NCBI GenBank assembly: GCA_001464335.1 | Contig: LNEV01000018.1 | Location: 1-64,000 of the forward strand | From: Rhizobiales bacterium Ga0077545 | Lineage (GTDB): Bacteria; Pseudomonadota; Alphaproteobacteria; Rhizobiales; Methylopilaceae | Length of the DNA stretch: 64,000 nt | Direction: 5' to 3' | In this document: piece by piece, positions 54,620 through 63,381 of the stretch | Position numbering within the stretch: the stretch's first letter is position 1 | How the letters are laid out: each line of letters starts with the position of its first letter | The notes under the pieces: model-generated | What the model was told of the DNA's origin: nothing | Database searches by the model: none | What the model saw: the letters and a program-made list of their open reading frames with translations, nothing else | Made by a program: the position numbers and the translations under genes

Positions 54620-56191
54620 TCAGGTGCGCAGCACGATAAACAAAGCGAGCAGGAGGGCAATGGCCCAGAGCGCAAGATTGCCCCAGCGGGCGCGCCGCGC
54701 TTCGGCCTTTCCGATGTCGCGAACGCTTTCGGGCGCCAGCGGAAAACCGCGCACATTCATCTCTTCGAGCTGCCCGGCCAGCCGCTCGGCCCGCACCATC
54801 AAATCGGGCAGGCCGCCCACCGCGCGCAGCATCCGCTGCGCGAAATCGGCGGTGTCCTCGATCTTGCCCGCCGGCCCGAGATAGCGCGTGATCCATTCGC
54901 GCACGACGGGCTCGGCGGCGGTCCACATGTCGATCTGGGGGTTGAGCGTGCGGGCGACGCCCTCCACCACCACCATGGTCTTCTGCAGCATGATGAGTTC
55001 AGGCCGCGTCTGCATGGCGAAGATTTCGGTGATCTCGAACAGCTGCGTCAGAAGGCGCGCCATCGAGACATCCTGCGCCTTGCGCCCCTGCGTCGGCTCG
55101 CCGACCGAACGCAGCGCCCGCGCGAATTCATCGACGGACTGGTCGGCCGCGACATACCCCGCATCGAAATGCACCTGGGCGACGCGGCGGTAATCGCGCT
55201 CGATGAAGCCGTACAGCATTTCCGCGAGGAACCGCCGCTCCTTCGGGCCGAGGCGCCCGGTAATGCCGAGATCGACCGCCACGATGTCGCCCGCCGCATC
55301 GACGAACAGGTTTCCGGGATGCATGTCGGCGTGGAAGAACCCGTCGCGCATCGCATGACGCAGGAAGCTCTGGATCAGAAGCGTGCCGAGCGCCGGAAGG
55401 TCATGCCCCGACCGCCGCAGGCCCTCATGATCGGAAAGCGGCGTGCCGTCGATCCATTCGAGCGTCAGCACCTCGCGCGACGTGCGTTCCCAGTCGACAC
55501 CCGGCACCCGGAAGCCCGGATCGTCCTTCGTGTTCTCCGCCATCTCGGAGAGCGCCGCCGCTTCGAGCCGCAGATCCATTTCGAAAGAGACGGACTGGGC
55601 CAGCGTGTCCACCACCGCCACCGGGCGCAGCCGCCGCGCCTTGGGCACGAAGCGCTCGATCTGGCGCGCGATGGCATAAAAGGAATCGAGATCGCGCCGG
55701 AACCGGCGCCCCACATCGGGACGCAGGATCTTCACCGCCACGGCATGGCTGCCGGTTGGCGTCGCAATGGAGGCCTTGTGAACCTGCGCGATGCTCGCAG
55801 CGGCGACGGGGCGCCCGAATTCCCCGAACAACGCCGAGACGGGCCGTCCCAGATTGCGCAGCACGGTCGCTTCGGCCACCTCCATCGGGAATGGCGGCAA
55901 ACGGTCCTGCAGCGTTTCGAGATCGCGCGCCACGGACATGCCGACGAGATCGGGACGCGTGGCGAGAAACTGGCCGAGCTTGATGTAGGACGGGCCGAGC
56001 CGGGCGAGCGCGTTCGCGAGCGGCGTTCCCTCCGAGGGCGCCCCGCGCCGTTCGAACAGACGCAGGAAGCCGATGCCCGCGCGCAAGGGCCCGCGCACAT
56101 CGCCGAGATCGAGCGTGCGGAACACACCCTCCCGCGCGAACACATAGCCTGTGCGCGCCATCCGGCCGAACTGGGCGATCTGTCCCAACAT
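54620..56191 (-). CDS. ubiB: UbiB, ubiquinone biosynthesis atypical kinase
   Basis: The 523-residue ABC1/ADCK-type protein has the KxGQ motif (SYIKLGQFLATRPDLVG), the Ala-rich loop (PVAAASIAQVHKASI), catalytic-type NLFVDAAGDIVAVDLGITG and two membrane helices at the C-terminus (WGNLALWAIALLLALFIVL). It is needed for coenzyme Q synthesis, probably by binding or extracting CoQ intermediates. Three bases separate it from ubiE, so they form an operon. Confidence 0.96.
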   Translation of the reverse strand: MLGQIAQFGRMARTGYVFAREGVFRTLDLGDVRGPLRAGIGFLRLFERRGAPSEGTPLANALARLGPSYIKLGQFLATRPDLVGMSVARDLETLQDRLPPFPMEVAEATVLRNLGRPVSALFGEFGRPVAAASIAQVHKASIATPTGSHAVAVKILRPDVGRRFRRDLDSFYAIARQIERFVPKARRLRPVAVVDTLAQSVSFEMDLRLEAAALSEMAENTKDDPGFRVPGVDWERTSREVLTLEWIDGTPLSDHEGLRRSGHDLPALGTLLIQSFLRHAMRDGFFHADMHPGNLFVDAAGDIVAVDLGITGRLGPKERRFLAEMLYGFIERDYRRVAQVHFDAGYVAADQSVDEFARALRSVGEPTQGRKAQDVSMARLLTQLFEITEIFAMQTRPELIMLQKTMVVVEGVARTLNPQIDMWTAAEPVVREWITRYLGPAGKIEDTADFAQRMLRAVGGLPDLMVRAERLAGQLEEMNVRGFPLAPESVRDIGKAEARRARWGNLALWAIALLLALFIVLRT

Positions 56192-56194
56192 GAC

Positions 56195-56965
56195 TTACAG
56201 GCGCCAGCCGCTGTGAAGCGCGGCGATGCCTCCGGTATAGGGCGTGTACGACACCCGCGAGAAACCGGCTTCGCGCATCATCTCCGCCAGATCTTCGGGC
56301 GGCGGGAATTTGCGGATGCTTTCGACGAGGTAGCGATAGGCATCCGCGTCGCCTGCCACACGGCGGCCAATCTCGGGGATGACCTTGAAGGAATAAAGAT
56401 CGTAGACGCGGTCGAGCACCGCGACATCCACCTTCGAGAATTCGAGACAGAAGAAGCGCCCGCCCGGCTTCAGGACGCGGCGCGCGCCCGCAAGGGCCTT
56501 GTCCATGCGCGGCACGTTGCGCAGGCCGAACGCGATCGTCACCGCATCGAAGCTTGCATCGGGGAACGGCAGCTCCTCCGCATTGCCCTCGACGATCTCG
56601 ACGCGGTCCGCGAACCCGGCCTTCGCCGTGCGCGACCGCCCGACATCGAGCATGTCGGGATTGATGTCGAACAGCGTCACGTTCACGCCGAGCCCGCCGC
56701 GCTTCAGGGCGCGGAGCGCGATATCGCCGGTGCCGCCCGCAACATCGAGCAGGCGGAACCCACGCCCGCCGCGCGGCAGCGACAATTCCGTGATCAGCGC
56801 CGATTTCCAAGCACGGTGCAGCCCGCCGGACATCAGATCGTTCATCAGGTCGTAGCGCTCGGCCACGTCGTGGAAGATGCGGTTGACCCGCCCTTGCTTC
56901 TCCTCGAGGGGCACGCTGTCGAAACCGAAATGCGTGGTTTCGGGCGCGGTTGCGCTGTCGCTCAT
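56195..56965 (-). CDS. ubiE: UbiE, demethylmenaquinone/2-methoxybenzoquinol methyltransferase
   Basis: The 256-residue methyltransferase has the SAM site [17 protein letters not shown], the family segment [20 protein letters not shown] and the C-terminal [20 protein letters not shown]. It methylates carbon 2 of the ubiquinone ring. It is the first gene of the ubiE-ubiB unit and diverges from mutM. Confidence 0.97.
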   Translation of the reverse strand: MSDSATAPETTHFGFDSVPLEEKQGRVNRIFHDVAERYDLMNDLMSGGLHRAWKSALITELSLPRGGRGFRLLDVAGGTGDIALRALKRGGLGVNVTLFDINPDMLDVGRSRTAKAGFADRVEIVEGNAEELPFPDASFDAVTIAFGLRNVPRMDKALAGARRVLKPGGRFFCLEFSKVDVAVLDRVYDLYSFKVIPEIGRRVAGDADAYRYLVESIRKFPPPEDLAEMMREAGFSRVSYTPYTGGIAALHSGWRL

Positions 56966-57084
56966 TTCAGACCTGATCCTTCGGGCGCGGACCCTAGCCT
57001 AAGCACCTCACAGGCGCTAGGTTCCGGCGCATGACGCGCGCCTGTCCGCTTCTGGACGCTGTTTAGCGCATTTTCCTTAAAATC

Positions 57085-57936
57085 ATGCCCGAGCTTCCCG
57101 AAGTCGAAACCGTCCGCCGGGGCCTTGAGCCGGCTCTCAGCGGCCGCATTCTGGTCCGCGCCGAAGCCCGCCGCCCCGATCTGCGCTTTCCCTTGCCCGA
57201 GGCGTTCTCCGAGCGCCTTCAGGGACGGCGCGTGCTCGCCCTCCGGCGGCGCGCGAAATATCTGCTGCTGGATCTCGACGACGGCAACACGCTCATCTGT
57301 CATCTTGGGATGTCCGGCTCATTCCGGGTCGAGGACGATGTGCCGGGCGCCTTCCACCACGAACGCTCGCGTCTTGAGGCCCATGACCATGTGATCTTCG
57401 AAACCGATTGCGGCGTGCGCGTCACCTACAACGATCCGCGCCGGTTCGGCTTCATGCTGCTCGTGCCCCAGACCGAGCTGGCCGACCACAAAATGCTGCG
57501 CGGCATCGGCATCGAGCCGCTCGGCAACGAACTCGGCGGCCCGTTCCTGCGCCAGGCGTTCGCCGGCCGCGGCACCTCGCTCAAGGCGGCCCTGCTCGAT
57601 CAGAGCGTGATCGCGGGTCTCGGCAATATATATGTGTGCGAGGCGCTGTTCCGCGCCGGCATCTCGCCGCGCCGCAGCGCCGGAACGCTCGGCCCGGCCC
57701 GGGCGGAACGCCTGGCGGAGGCCATCCGCGCGGTTCTCGTCGAGGCGGTGCAGGCGGGCGGGTCTTCCCTGCGCGATCACGCCCAGACTTCCGGCGAACT
57801 CGGCTACTTCCAGCACAGCTTCCGCGTCTACGACCGGACCGGACAGGCCTGCGTGCGACCCGGATGCGCCGGCACCGTGCGCCGCATCGTCCAGAACGGG
57901 CGGTCGAGCTTCTTTTGTCCTGCCTGCCAGCGCTAA
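57085..57936 (+). CDS. mutM: Formamidopyrimidine-DNA glycosylase
   Basis: The 283-residue enzyme removes 8-oxoguanine and other oxidised purines. The catalytic N-terminus is [18 protein letters not shown] (Pro2, Glu3), with Lys in [14 protein letters not shown], the [16 protein letters not shown] helix-two-turn-helix region, and a C-terminal zinc finger with C-x4-C and C-x2-C ([19 protein letters not shown]). Divergent from ubiE. Confidence 0.97.
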   Translation: MPELPEVETVRRGLEPALSGRILVRAEARRPDLRFPLPEAFSERLQGRRVLALRRRAKYLLLDLDDGNTLICHLGMSGSFRVEDDVPGAFHHERSRLEAHDHVIFETDCGVRVTYNDPRRFGFMLLVPQTELADHKMLRGIGIEPLGNELGGPFLRQAFAGRGTSLKAALLDQSVIAGLGNIYVCEALFRAGISPRRSAGTLGPARAERLAEAIRAVLVEAVQAGGSSLRDHAQTSGELGYFQHSFRVYDRTGQACVRPGCAGTVRRIVQNGRSSFFCPACQR

Positions 57937-58055
57937 TGCGTTGACCTTCCCAGCCGATGCGATTAAGAAAACCGCCAATGCGGCGGGGTCCTCTTCGCCG
58001 CCCGATTTTTTTGCGCCTGCCGTTTGTCGGCGAGCCAGACCCAAGGATCGAACAG

Positions 58056-58319
58056 ATGGCCAATACGTCCTCGGCCAAGAAGGCGACGCGCAAGATCGCG
58101 CGCCGCACCGAGATCAACAAGATGCGCAAGACGCGCATGCGCAACACGGTCAAGAAGCTCGAGCTCGCGCTCGCGGCCGGCGACAAGGATGCGGCGGTCG
58201 CCGCGTTCCAGGCCGCACAGCCGCTCCTGATGCGTTCGGCGCAGCTGGGCGTCCTTCACAAGAACACCGCCTCGCGCAAGGTCTCGCGCCTCGCGGCCCG
58301 GGTAAAATCGCTCGGTTGA
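58056..58319 (+). CDS. rpsT: 30S ribosomal protein S20
   Basis: The 87-residue basic protein begins [20 protein letters not shown] and has [17 protein letters not shown] at the end; both are typical of S20. It binds 16S rRNA. A longer in-frame opening to 57957 has no S20 features. A terminator follows. Confidence 0.97.
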   Translation: MANTSSAKKATRKIARRTEINKMRKTRMRNTVKKLELALAAGDKDAAVAAFQAAQPLLMRSAQLGVLHKNTASRKVSRLAARVKSLG

Positions 58320-58348
58320 GTGCATCAGACCTGCGATTGTGACGTTTT

Positions 58349-58376
58349 AAAACCCGGCGAAAGCCGGGTTTTTTTG
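58349..58376 (+). terminator. Rho-independent terminator after rpsT
   Basis: AACCCGGC-GAAA-GCCGGGTT followed by TTTTT. It isolates rpsT from the downstream region. Confidence 0.88.
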
Positions 58377-58379
58377 TGT

Positions 58380-58997
58380 CTGAACATCCGTGGCAGGAGT
58401 GTCACACGTGGCGTTGTCGAAACGTCACATCGAGCCAAATCATGGTTTTCGGCCTTGACTCGGGAATCCCCTGAATCCTGAGCAATTGTGGCAAAATGCC
58501 CGCCGCCGATCAAAAAAAGATCATGTAAATCAATTGGTTAATCGAGAGACACGAAACCGGCCCCGGCAAGGCTGAGAAGAAACTCCCCCATCGGAATTTT
58601 TTTTGACGATTCTGCGACCTGTGTGACGCGCGCATCATGTGGATCGAATCTCAAGAAGATCAGGGCTTTGCCACAATTTGAATCGGCGCAACCCGCGTCC
58701 ACGTCCATACCGGGGTAAATTTTCGATTACGAAGATGGTTGCGCCATCAAACCCGTCGTGGCTAACTTTACTCGTCCTTGGCGCGGCGCCCGGGACTTCT
58801 TGAACAGTGTTGCAGAGTGATCCTGCCCACGGGCAGGGGTGGAGCGTTGTGCCTTGATGAGGCGGCGTCGATGCCGCTCGTCACTGTTTCGCGAAAGTGT
58901 GTGGGGCTGGGGTTTCTTTCGCGAACCTCTGTACTGCGTAAAAATTTCAAGTCTGAGGGAGTGCCCGGAAATTTCATTCGGGCGCTATGGAGAGCTT
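58380..58997. other. Gene-free origin-like region upstream of the rhodanese-dnaA operon
   Basis: This 618-base stretch has no gene I can support. It contains six GANTC (CcrM) sites within 228 bases, at 58457, 58464, 58473, 58608, 58646 and 58680; a perfect 12-bp inverted repeat AATTGTGGCAAA (58484-58495) / TTTGCCACAATT (58667-58678), each arm resembling a DnaA box at 7 of 9 positions; a TGTGGATC near-match at 58638; an AT-rich patch (58508-58545) with a GATC-flanked A7 run; and a CCTGCCC/GGGCAGG palindrome (58822-58837). Together these suggest a replication origin or a dnaA regulatory region. A perfect TTATCCACA box is not present, so this is not certain. Confidence 0.5.
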
Positions 58998-59444
58998 ATG
59001 TCTGTGAATTCGAAGGGCGGTTATGCGGGTGACGTCGATCCCAAGAGTGCGTACCGGGAGCTGGCGCAACAGCAGAACGCTCAGTTGATCGACGTCCGCA
59101 CACGTGCGGAATGGAGCTTTGTCGGGATCCCCGACCTCGGCGAGATCGGCAAGGAGCCGCTCCTGATCGAATGGCAGAGCTGGCCGCACATGCAGGTCGC
59201 CGGCGACTTTCTCGAAAAGCTTCGCGCGGCTCTCGTGGCAAAGAACGTTCCGGCTGATGCGTCTCTCTATTTCCTGTGCCGCTCGGGCGTGCGCAGCGCA
59301 GCGGCGGCAGCTTGCGCCGTCAGCGAAGGCTTCGGCCAGAGTTACAACATCGTGGGCGGCTTCGAAGGCCCGCCCGATCCGAGCCGCCACCGCGGCTCCG
59401 TCACCGGGTGGAAGGCCGAGGGCCTTCCCTGGGTGCAGACCTGA
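58998..59444 (+). CDS. Rhodanese-like domain protein
   Basis: The 148-residue protein consists of one rhodanese domain: [40 protein letters not shown], and the active-site loop [17 protein letters not shown] with the sulfur-carrying Cys; [20 protein letters not shown] ends it. GGAGAG precedes the ATG. It lies 11 bases upstream of dnaA and is probably co-transcribed with it. A rhodanese directly in front of dnaA is known in some alphaproteobacteria; its link to replication is not understood. Confidence 0.9.
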   Translation: MSVNSKGGYAGDVDPKSAYRELAQQQNAQLIDVRTRAEWSFVGIPDLGEIGKEPLLIEWQSWPHMQVAGDFLEKLRAALVAKNVPADASLYFLCRSGVRSAAAAACAVSEGFGQSYNIVGGFEGPPDPSRHRGSVTGWKAEGLPWVQT

Positions 59445-59455
59445 GGAGTGAGGAG

Positions 59456-60988
59456 ATGACCGACAATCTTCACTTCGACCTCACCGGCCTCGACGGCGGT
59501 GAACATTCCGAAACATTCAGCATTTGCATTCAGGAGACGGACATGTCCTCGCCCGCACTCTCTCCCTCCGCCGGAGACCACGGAGCGGCCTGGCTGCGCA
59601 CCCAGCGGCGCCTGCGCGCGGAACTCGGCGAGGACATCTATCTGTCCTGGCTCGCGCGCATCGAGCTGGAATCCGTCGACACGACGGGCCTTGCCCATAT
59701 GTCCGTGCCGACGCGCTTCCTCAAGAGCTGGATACAGTCGCATTACGCCGACCGTATTCTCCGCGCCTTCCAGTCCGAAAACGCCAGCGTCGATCGCATC
59801 GAATTGTCGCTGCGCACGGCCGGAGGACGCGCCGCTCCCGCGAGCACGAGCGCTCCACAGCCCGCGCCGAGCGCTGCCCCGCGTACGGGCGCCCCGGCCG
59901 CGCAGGCGCAGCCTCTGTCCATGTCGGACGCCGCGGGCGGTCCGCTCGTCGGCTCGCCCATCGATCGCCGGATGAGCTTCGACAGCTTCCTTGTCGGACG
60001 CTCGAACGCCCTCGCCCATGCGGCCGCCCGTGAAGTCGCCAATTCGCGCGCGGGCGAACCCATCCGCTACAACCCGCTGTACGTGCATGCCGCCGTCGGC
60101 CTCGGCAAGACACATCTGCTTCACGCCATCGCCGCCCAGGCCGAAGACGGCGGGCGCCGGGTTCTCTATCTCACCGCCGAGCGCTTCATGTTCGGCTTCG
60201 TCTCGGCGCTGCGCGCCCAGACGGCCCTCGCCTTCAAGGAAACCCTGCGCGGCATCGACATGCTGGTCATCGACGACGTGCAGTTCCTGCAGGGCAAGAC
60301 CGTTTCGGCCGAGTTCGGCCACACGCTCAACGCGCTGATCGATGCGGGCCGCCAGGTCATCGTCGCGGCGGATCGCCCGCCGACGGAACTGGAAAGCCTG
60401 GACGACCGCCTGCGCTCGCGCCTTGCCGGCGGCCTTGCCGTGGAAATGGCCTCGCTCGACGAGGATCTGCGCCTGTCGATCCTGAAAAGCCGCGTGTCCT
60501 GCGCCCGCGATGCCAATCCGGGCTTCGACGTTCCCTCGCAGGTGCTGAGCTATGTCGCCCGTACGGTCACGGCCAATGGCCGCGATCTCGACGGCGCGGT
60601 GAACCGGCTTCTCGCCCACAACACGCTGACCGGCGCCGCCGTCACGCTCGACATGGCCGAAGACGCGCTGCGCGATCTCATCCGCAACCGCGAGCCCAAG
60701 CGCGTCAAGATCGAGGACATCCAGCGCATCGTCGCACGCCACTACAATGTCTCGCGCGCCGACATTCTCTCGGCCCGCCGCACCGCGACCGTCGTCCGGC
60801 CGCGCCAGATCGCGATGTATCTGTCGAAGGTGTTGACCCTGCGCTCGCTCCCCGAGATCGGACGCCGCTTCGGTGGCCGCGATCACACCACTGTTCTGCA
60901 CGCTGTCCGCAAGATCGACGGCCTGCTGCACACCGACAATGCGCTCGCCGACGACGTCGATCTTCTGAAGCGCATGCTGTCTGAATAA
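59456..60988 (+). CDS. dnaA: Chromosomal replication initiator DnaA
   Basis: The 510-residue AAA+ initiator has an N-terminal extension of about 29 residues before MSSPALSPS, then domain I ([20 protein letters not shown]), a Pro/Ala-rich domain II, domain III with Walker [16 protein letters not shown] and Walker [14 protein letters not shown], and domain IV with the DnaA signature ([14 protein letters not shown]) and the basic loop [16 protein letters not shown] at 59456 follows AGGAGTGAGGAG. It melts oriC and acts as a transcription factor. Followed by dnaN. Confidence 0.97.
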   Translation: MTDNLHFDLTGLDGGEHSETFSICIQETDMSSPALSPSAGDHGAAWLRTQRRLRAELGEDIYLSWLARIELESVDTTGLAHMSVPTRFLKSWIQSHYADRILRAFQSENASVDRIELSLRTAGGRAAPASTSAPQPAPSAAPRTGAPAAQAQPLSMSDAAGGPLVGSPIDRRMSFDSFLVGRSNALAHAAAREVANSRAGEPIRYNPLYVHAAVGLGKTHLLHAIAAQAEDGGRRVLYLTAERFMFGFVSALRAQTALAFKETLRGIDMLVIDDVQFLQGKTVSAEFGHTLNALIDAGRQVIVAADRPPTELESLDDRLRSRLAGGLAVEMASLDEDLRLSILKSRVSCARDANPGFDVPSQVLSYVARTVTANGRDLDGAVNRLLAHNTLTGAAVTLDMAEDALRDLIRNREPKRVKIEDIQRIVARHYNVSRADILSARRTATVVRPRQIAMYLSKVLTLRSLPEIGRRFGGRDHTTVLHAVRKIDGLLHTDNALADDVDLLKRMLSE

Positions 60989-61111
60989 CATAGCCCTGCA
61001 CGCCCTTGCACTTGGAGCCGGGAGAGGCCAATCTCCCCGGCCCGGCGCACGGGCGCGCCGGACTGGAGGCGGCTCCCAACCGCCTGAAACTGCACGGAAC
61101 GGATTTCTCCG

Positions 61112-62230
61112 ATGAAAGTGACCCTCGAACGGGCCGCACTGCTGAAGTCTCTCGGCCATGTCCATCGCGTCGTCGAGCGCCGCACCACGATCCCGATCCT
61201 CTCCAATGTGCTCCTGCGCGCGAGCGAGGGCGGATTGCGGCTTCAGGCGACCGATCTCGACCTCGAAGTCGTCGAGACCGCGGCCGCCGAGGTGACGCAG
61301 CCCGGCTCGACCACCGTTCCGGCCCACACCTTCTACGACATCGTCCGCAAGCTGCCGGACGGCTCGCAGGTCGCCCTCGAACAGGCGGGCGACAGCGGGA
61401 CACTGACGATCCGCTCGGGCCGTTCGCGCTTCACGCTGCAGACGCTCGCCGAAACCGATTTTCCGGATCTCGCCGCGGGCGAGCTGCCGGTCAGGTTCGA
61501 GCTGACGGCGTCCGATCTCAAGCGCCTCATCGACAAGACGCAATTTGCGATCTCGACCGAAGAGACACGCTATTATCTCAACGGCATCTATCTGCACGCG
61601 GTCGAGGTCGAGGGCGTCGCCCTGCTGCGCGCCGTCGCCACCGACGGCCACCGCCTTGCGCGCATCGAACTGCCCGCTCCCACGGGTTCGGAAGCCATGC
61701 CGGGCGTCATCGTTCCGCGCAAGACCGTCAGCGAAGTGCAGCGCCTCGTCGAAGATCCGGCCGGCACGATCGCCATCGAACTCTCGCCGACCAAGATCCG
61801 CTTTTCGTTCGGCGATGTTGTCCTGACATCCAAGCTGATCGACGGCACCTTCCCCGATTACGGCCGCGTCATCCCGCAGGGCAACGACAAGAAACTGACC
61901 GTCGACAAATCCGAATTCGTCGCCGCCGTCGATCGCGTCTCGACCATTTCGTCGGAGCGCGGCCGCGCGGTGAAGCTCGCCATCGGCGACGGCAAGCTCG
62001 TTCTGTCGGTCACCAACCCGGATTCGGGTTCGGCGACGGAAGAGATCGAAGTCGATTACGATTCCGATGCGCTCGAAATCGGCTTCAACTCGCGTTACCT
62101 GCTCGACATCGCCGCCCAGATCGACACCGAGACGGCGCTGCTGAAGCTCGCCGACCCCGGCTCCCCCACCGTGATCCAGGACAAGGACGGCGCCGCCGCC
62201 CTCTATGTCCTGATGCCGATGCGGGTGTAA
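61112..62230 (+). CDS. dnaN: DNA polymerase III sliding clamp (beta subunit)
   Basis: The 372-residue clamp opens MKVTLERAALLKSLGHVHRV and ends with the conserved VLMPMRV. The three-domain repeat architecture and NPDSGSATEEIEVDYD segment are typical. It tethers polymerase III to DNA. A 123-base gap separates it from dnaA, in which I see no feature. Its stop overlaps the region where recF translation must begin. Confidence 0.97.
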   Translation: MKVTLERAALLKSLGHVHRVVERRTTIPILSNVLLRASEGGLRLQATDLDLEVVETAAAEVTQPGSTTVPAHTFYDIVRKLPDGSQVALEQAGDSGTLTIRSGRSRFTLQTLAETDFPDLAAGELPVRFELTASDLKRLIDKTQFAISTEETRYYLNGIYLHAVEVEGVALLRAVATDGHRLARIELPAPTGSEAMPGVIVPRKTVSEVQRLVEDPAGTIAIELSPTKIRFSFGDVVLTSKLIDGTFPDYGRVIPQGNDKKLTVDKSEFVAAVDRVSTISSERGRAVKLAIGDGKLVLSVTNPDSGSATEEIEVDYDSDALEIGFNSRYLLDIAAQIDTETALLKLADPGSPTVIQDKDGAAALYVLMPMRV

Positions 62231-62241
62231 CGACGTCCGGC

Positions 62242-63381
62242 ATCGCACGGCGGGTCGCACTGACGCGGCTTCGTCTTTCCCGTTTCCGCAATCACGCCGC
62301 CCTCGACCTTCTGCCGGGGGAAGGCCTGATTGCGCTCGCCGGCCCGAACGGCGCGGGCAAGACCAATCTTCTCGAAGCCATTTCGCTGCTCGCGCCGGGG
62401 CGCGGTTTGCGCCGCGCGGCGCAGGCCGATCTGGCACGGGCGGACGGCGACGGCTCCTGGGCCGTCTTCGCCGATCTTGAGGGCGCCGAAGGCCCGGTCG
62501 CGCTCGGCACCGGCACCGAATCCGGCGAGGGGGAGGGCACATCCCGCCGCTGCCGCATCAACGGCGCCAATGCGGGCGGCCCGGGCGCGTTTTCCGAACA
62601 CCTCAGGATCGTCTGGCTGACGCCGAGTATGGACGGGCTTTTCACCGGCCCGGCCGGAGACCGGCGGCGCTTTCTCGACCGTCTCGTTCTGGCCGTCGAT
62701 CCCGAGCATGGAGCACGCGTCTCCGCCTTCGAGCGCGTGCTGCGCCAGCGCAACCGGCTGCTCGAAGAAGGCGCGCGCGATCCAGTCTGGCTCGACGCAG
62801 TGGAGCAGGAAAGCGCCGAGCTTGCCGTCTCGGTCGCCGCCGCGCGCATCGAAACGGTTGCCCGCCTCGCCGGTCTCATCGCGGAAACGCGCAGCGAGGA
62901 CAGCGTTTTCCCGTCCGCCGAAATTGCCCTCGGCGGCTGGATGGAGGAGAAGATCGCCTCCGGCGCCGCAGCGGGCGCGGAAGACGAATACCGCCTTCGC
63001 CTGCGCGAATTGCGCGGCCGCGACCGCGCCGCGGGCCGCACGACGGAAGGCCCGCACGCCTCCGATCTCAGCGTCCGCCACGGCCCCAAACAGATGCCGG
63101 CCGGCCTCTGCTCGACCGGCGAACAGAAGGCGCTGCTTCTGGGGCTCGTTCTGGCGCATGCGCGGCTCGTCGCGCGCCTGTCGGGCGCGACGCCCGTCGT
63201 CCTGCTCGATGAGGTGTCCGCACATCTGGATCCCGAGCGCCGCGCCGCGCTCTATCTCGTGCTCGAGGAAATGGGCGCCCAGGCCTGGCTGACGGGCGCG
63301 GACTCAGCCCTGTTCGACAGCCTGCCCTCCGGGTCCTCGCTCTTTTCCGTCGCGCCGGGCGAGGCGGCCCGCATCCGATGA
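62242..63381 (+). CDS. recF: RecF, recombination and gap-repair ATPase; start codon non-canonical
   Basis: The SMC-like ATPase has RVALTRLRLSRFRNHAALDL at its N-terminus, Walker A LAGPNGAGKTNLLEAISLLA, GDRRRFLDRLVLAVD, the signature LCSTGEQKALLLGLVLAHA, and Walker B VVLLDEVSAHLDPERRAALY. It loads RecA at gaps with RecO and RecR. The frame has no ATG, GTG or TTG between at least 61981 and the conserved N-terminus. In-frame near-cognates are GTA at 62227, ATC at 62242, GTC at 62254 and CTG at 62260; the coordinate given uses ATC but is uncertain. The stop overlaps the recQ start (ATGA). Confidence 0.9.
   Translation: MARRVALTRLRLSRFRNHAALDLLPGEGLIALAGPNGAGKTNLLEAISLLAPGRGLRRAAQADLARADGDGSWAVFADLEGAEGPVALGTGTESGEGEGTSRRCRINGANAGGPGAFSEHLRIVWLTPSMDGLFTGPAGDRRRFLDRLVLAVDPEHGARVSAFERVLRQRNRLLEEGARDPVWLDAVEQESAELAVSVAAARIETVARLAGLIAETRSEDSVFPSAEIALGGWMEEKIASGAAAGAEDEYRLRLRELRGRDRAAGRTTEGPHASDLSVRHGPKQMPAGLCSTGEQKALLLGLVLAHARLVARLSGATPVVLLDEVSAHLDPERRAALYLVLEEMGAQAWLTGADSALFDSLPSGSSLFSVAPGEAARIR

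Noticed and set aside
59342-62542. Very long open frame on the minus strand across dnaA-dnaN
   Set aside because: It is an antisense by-product of GC-rich codon use in dnaA, dnaN and recF; the plus-strand products are unmistakable and the minus product has no family features.
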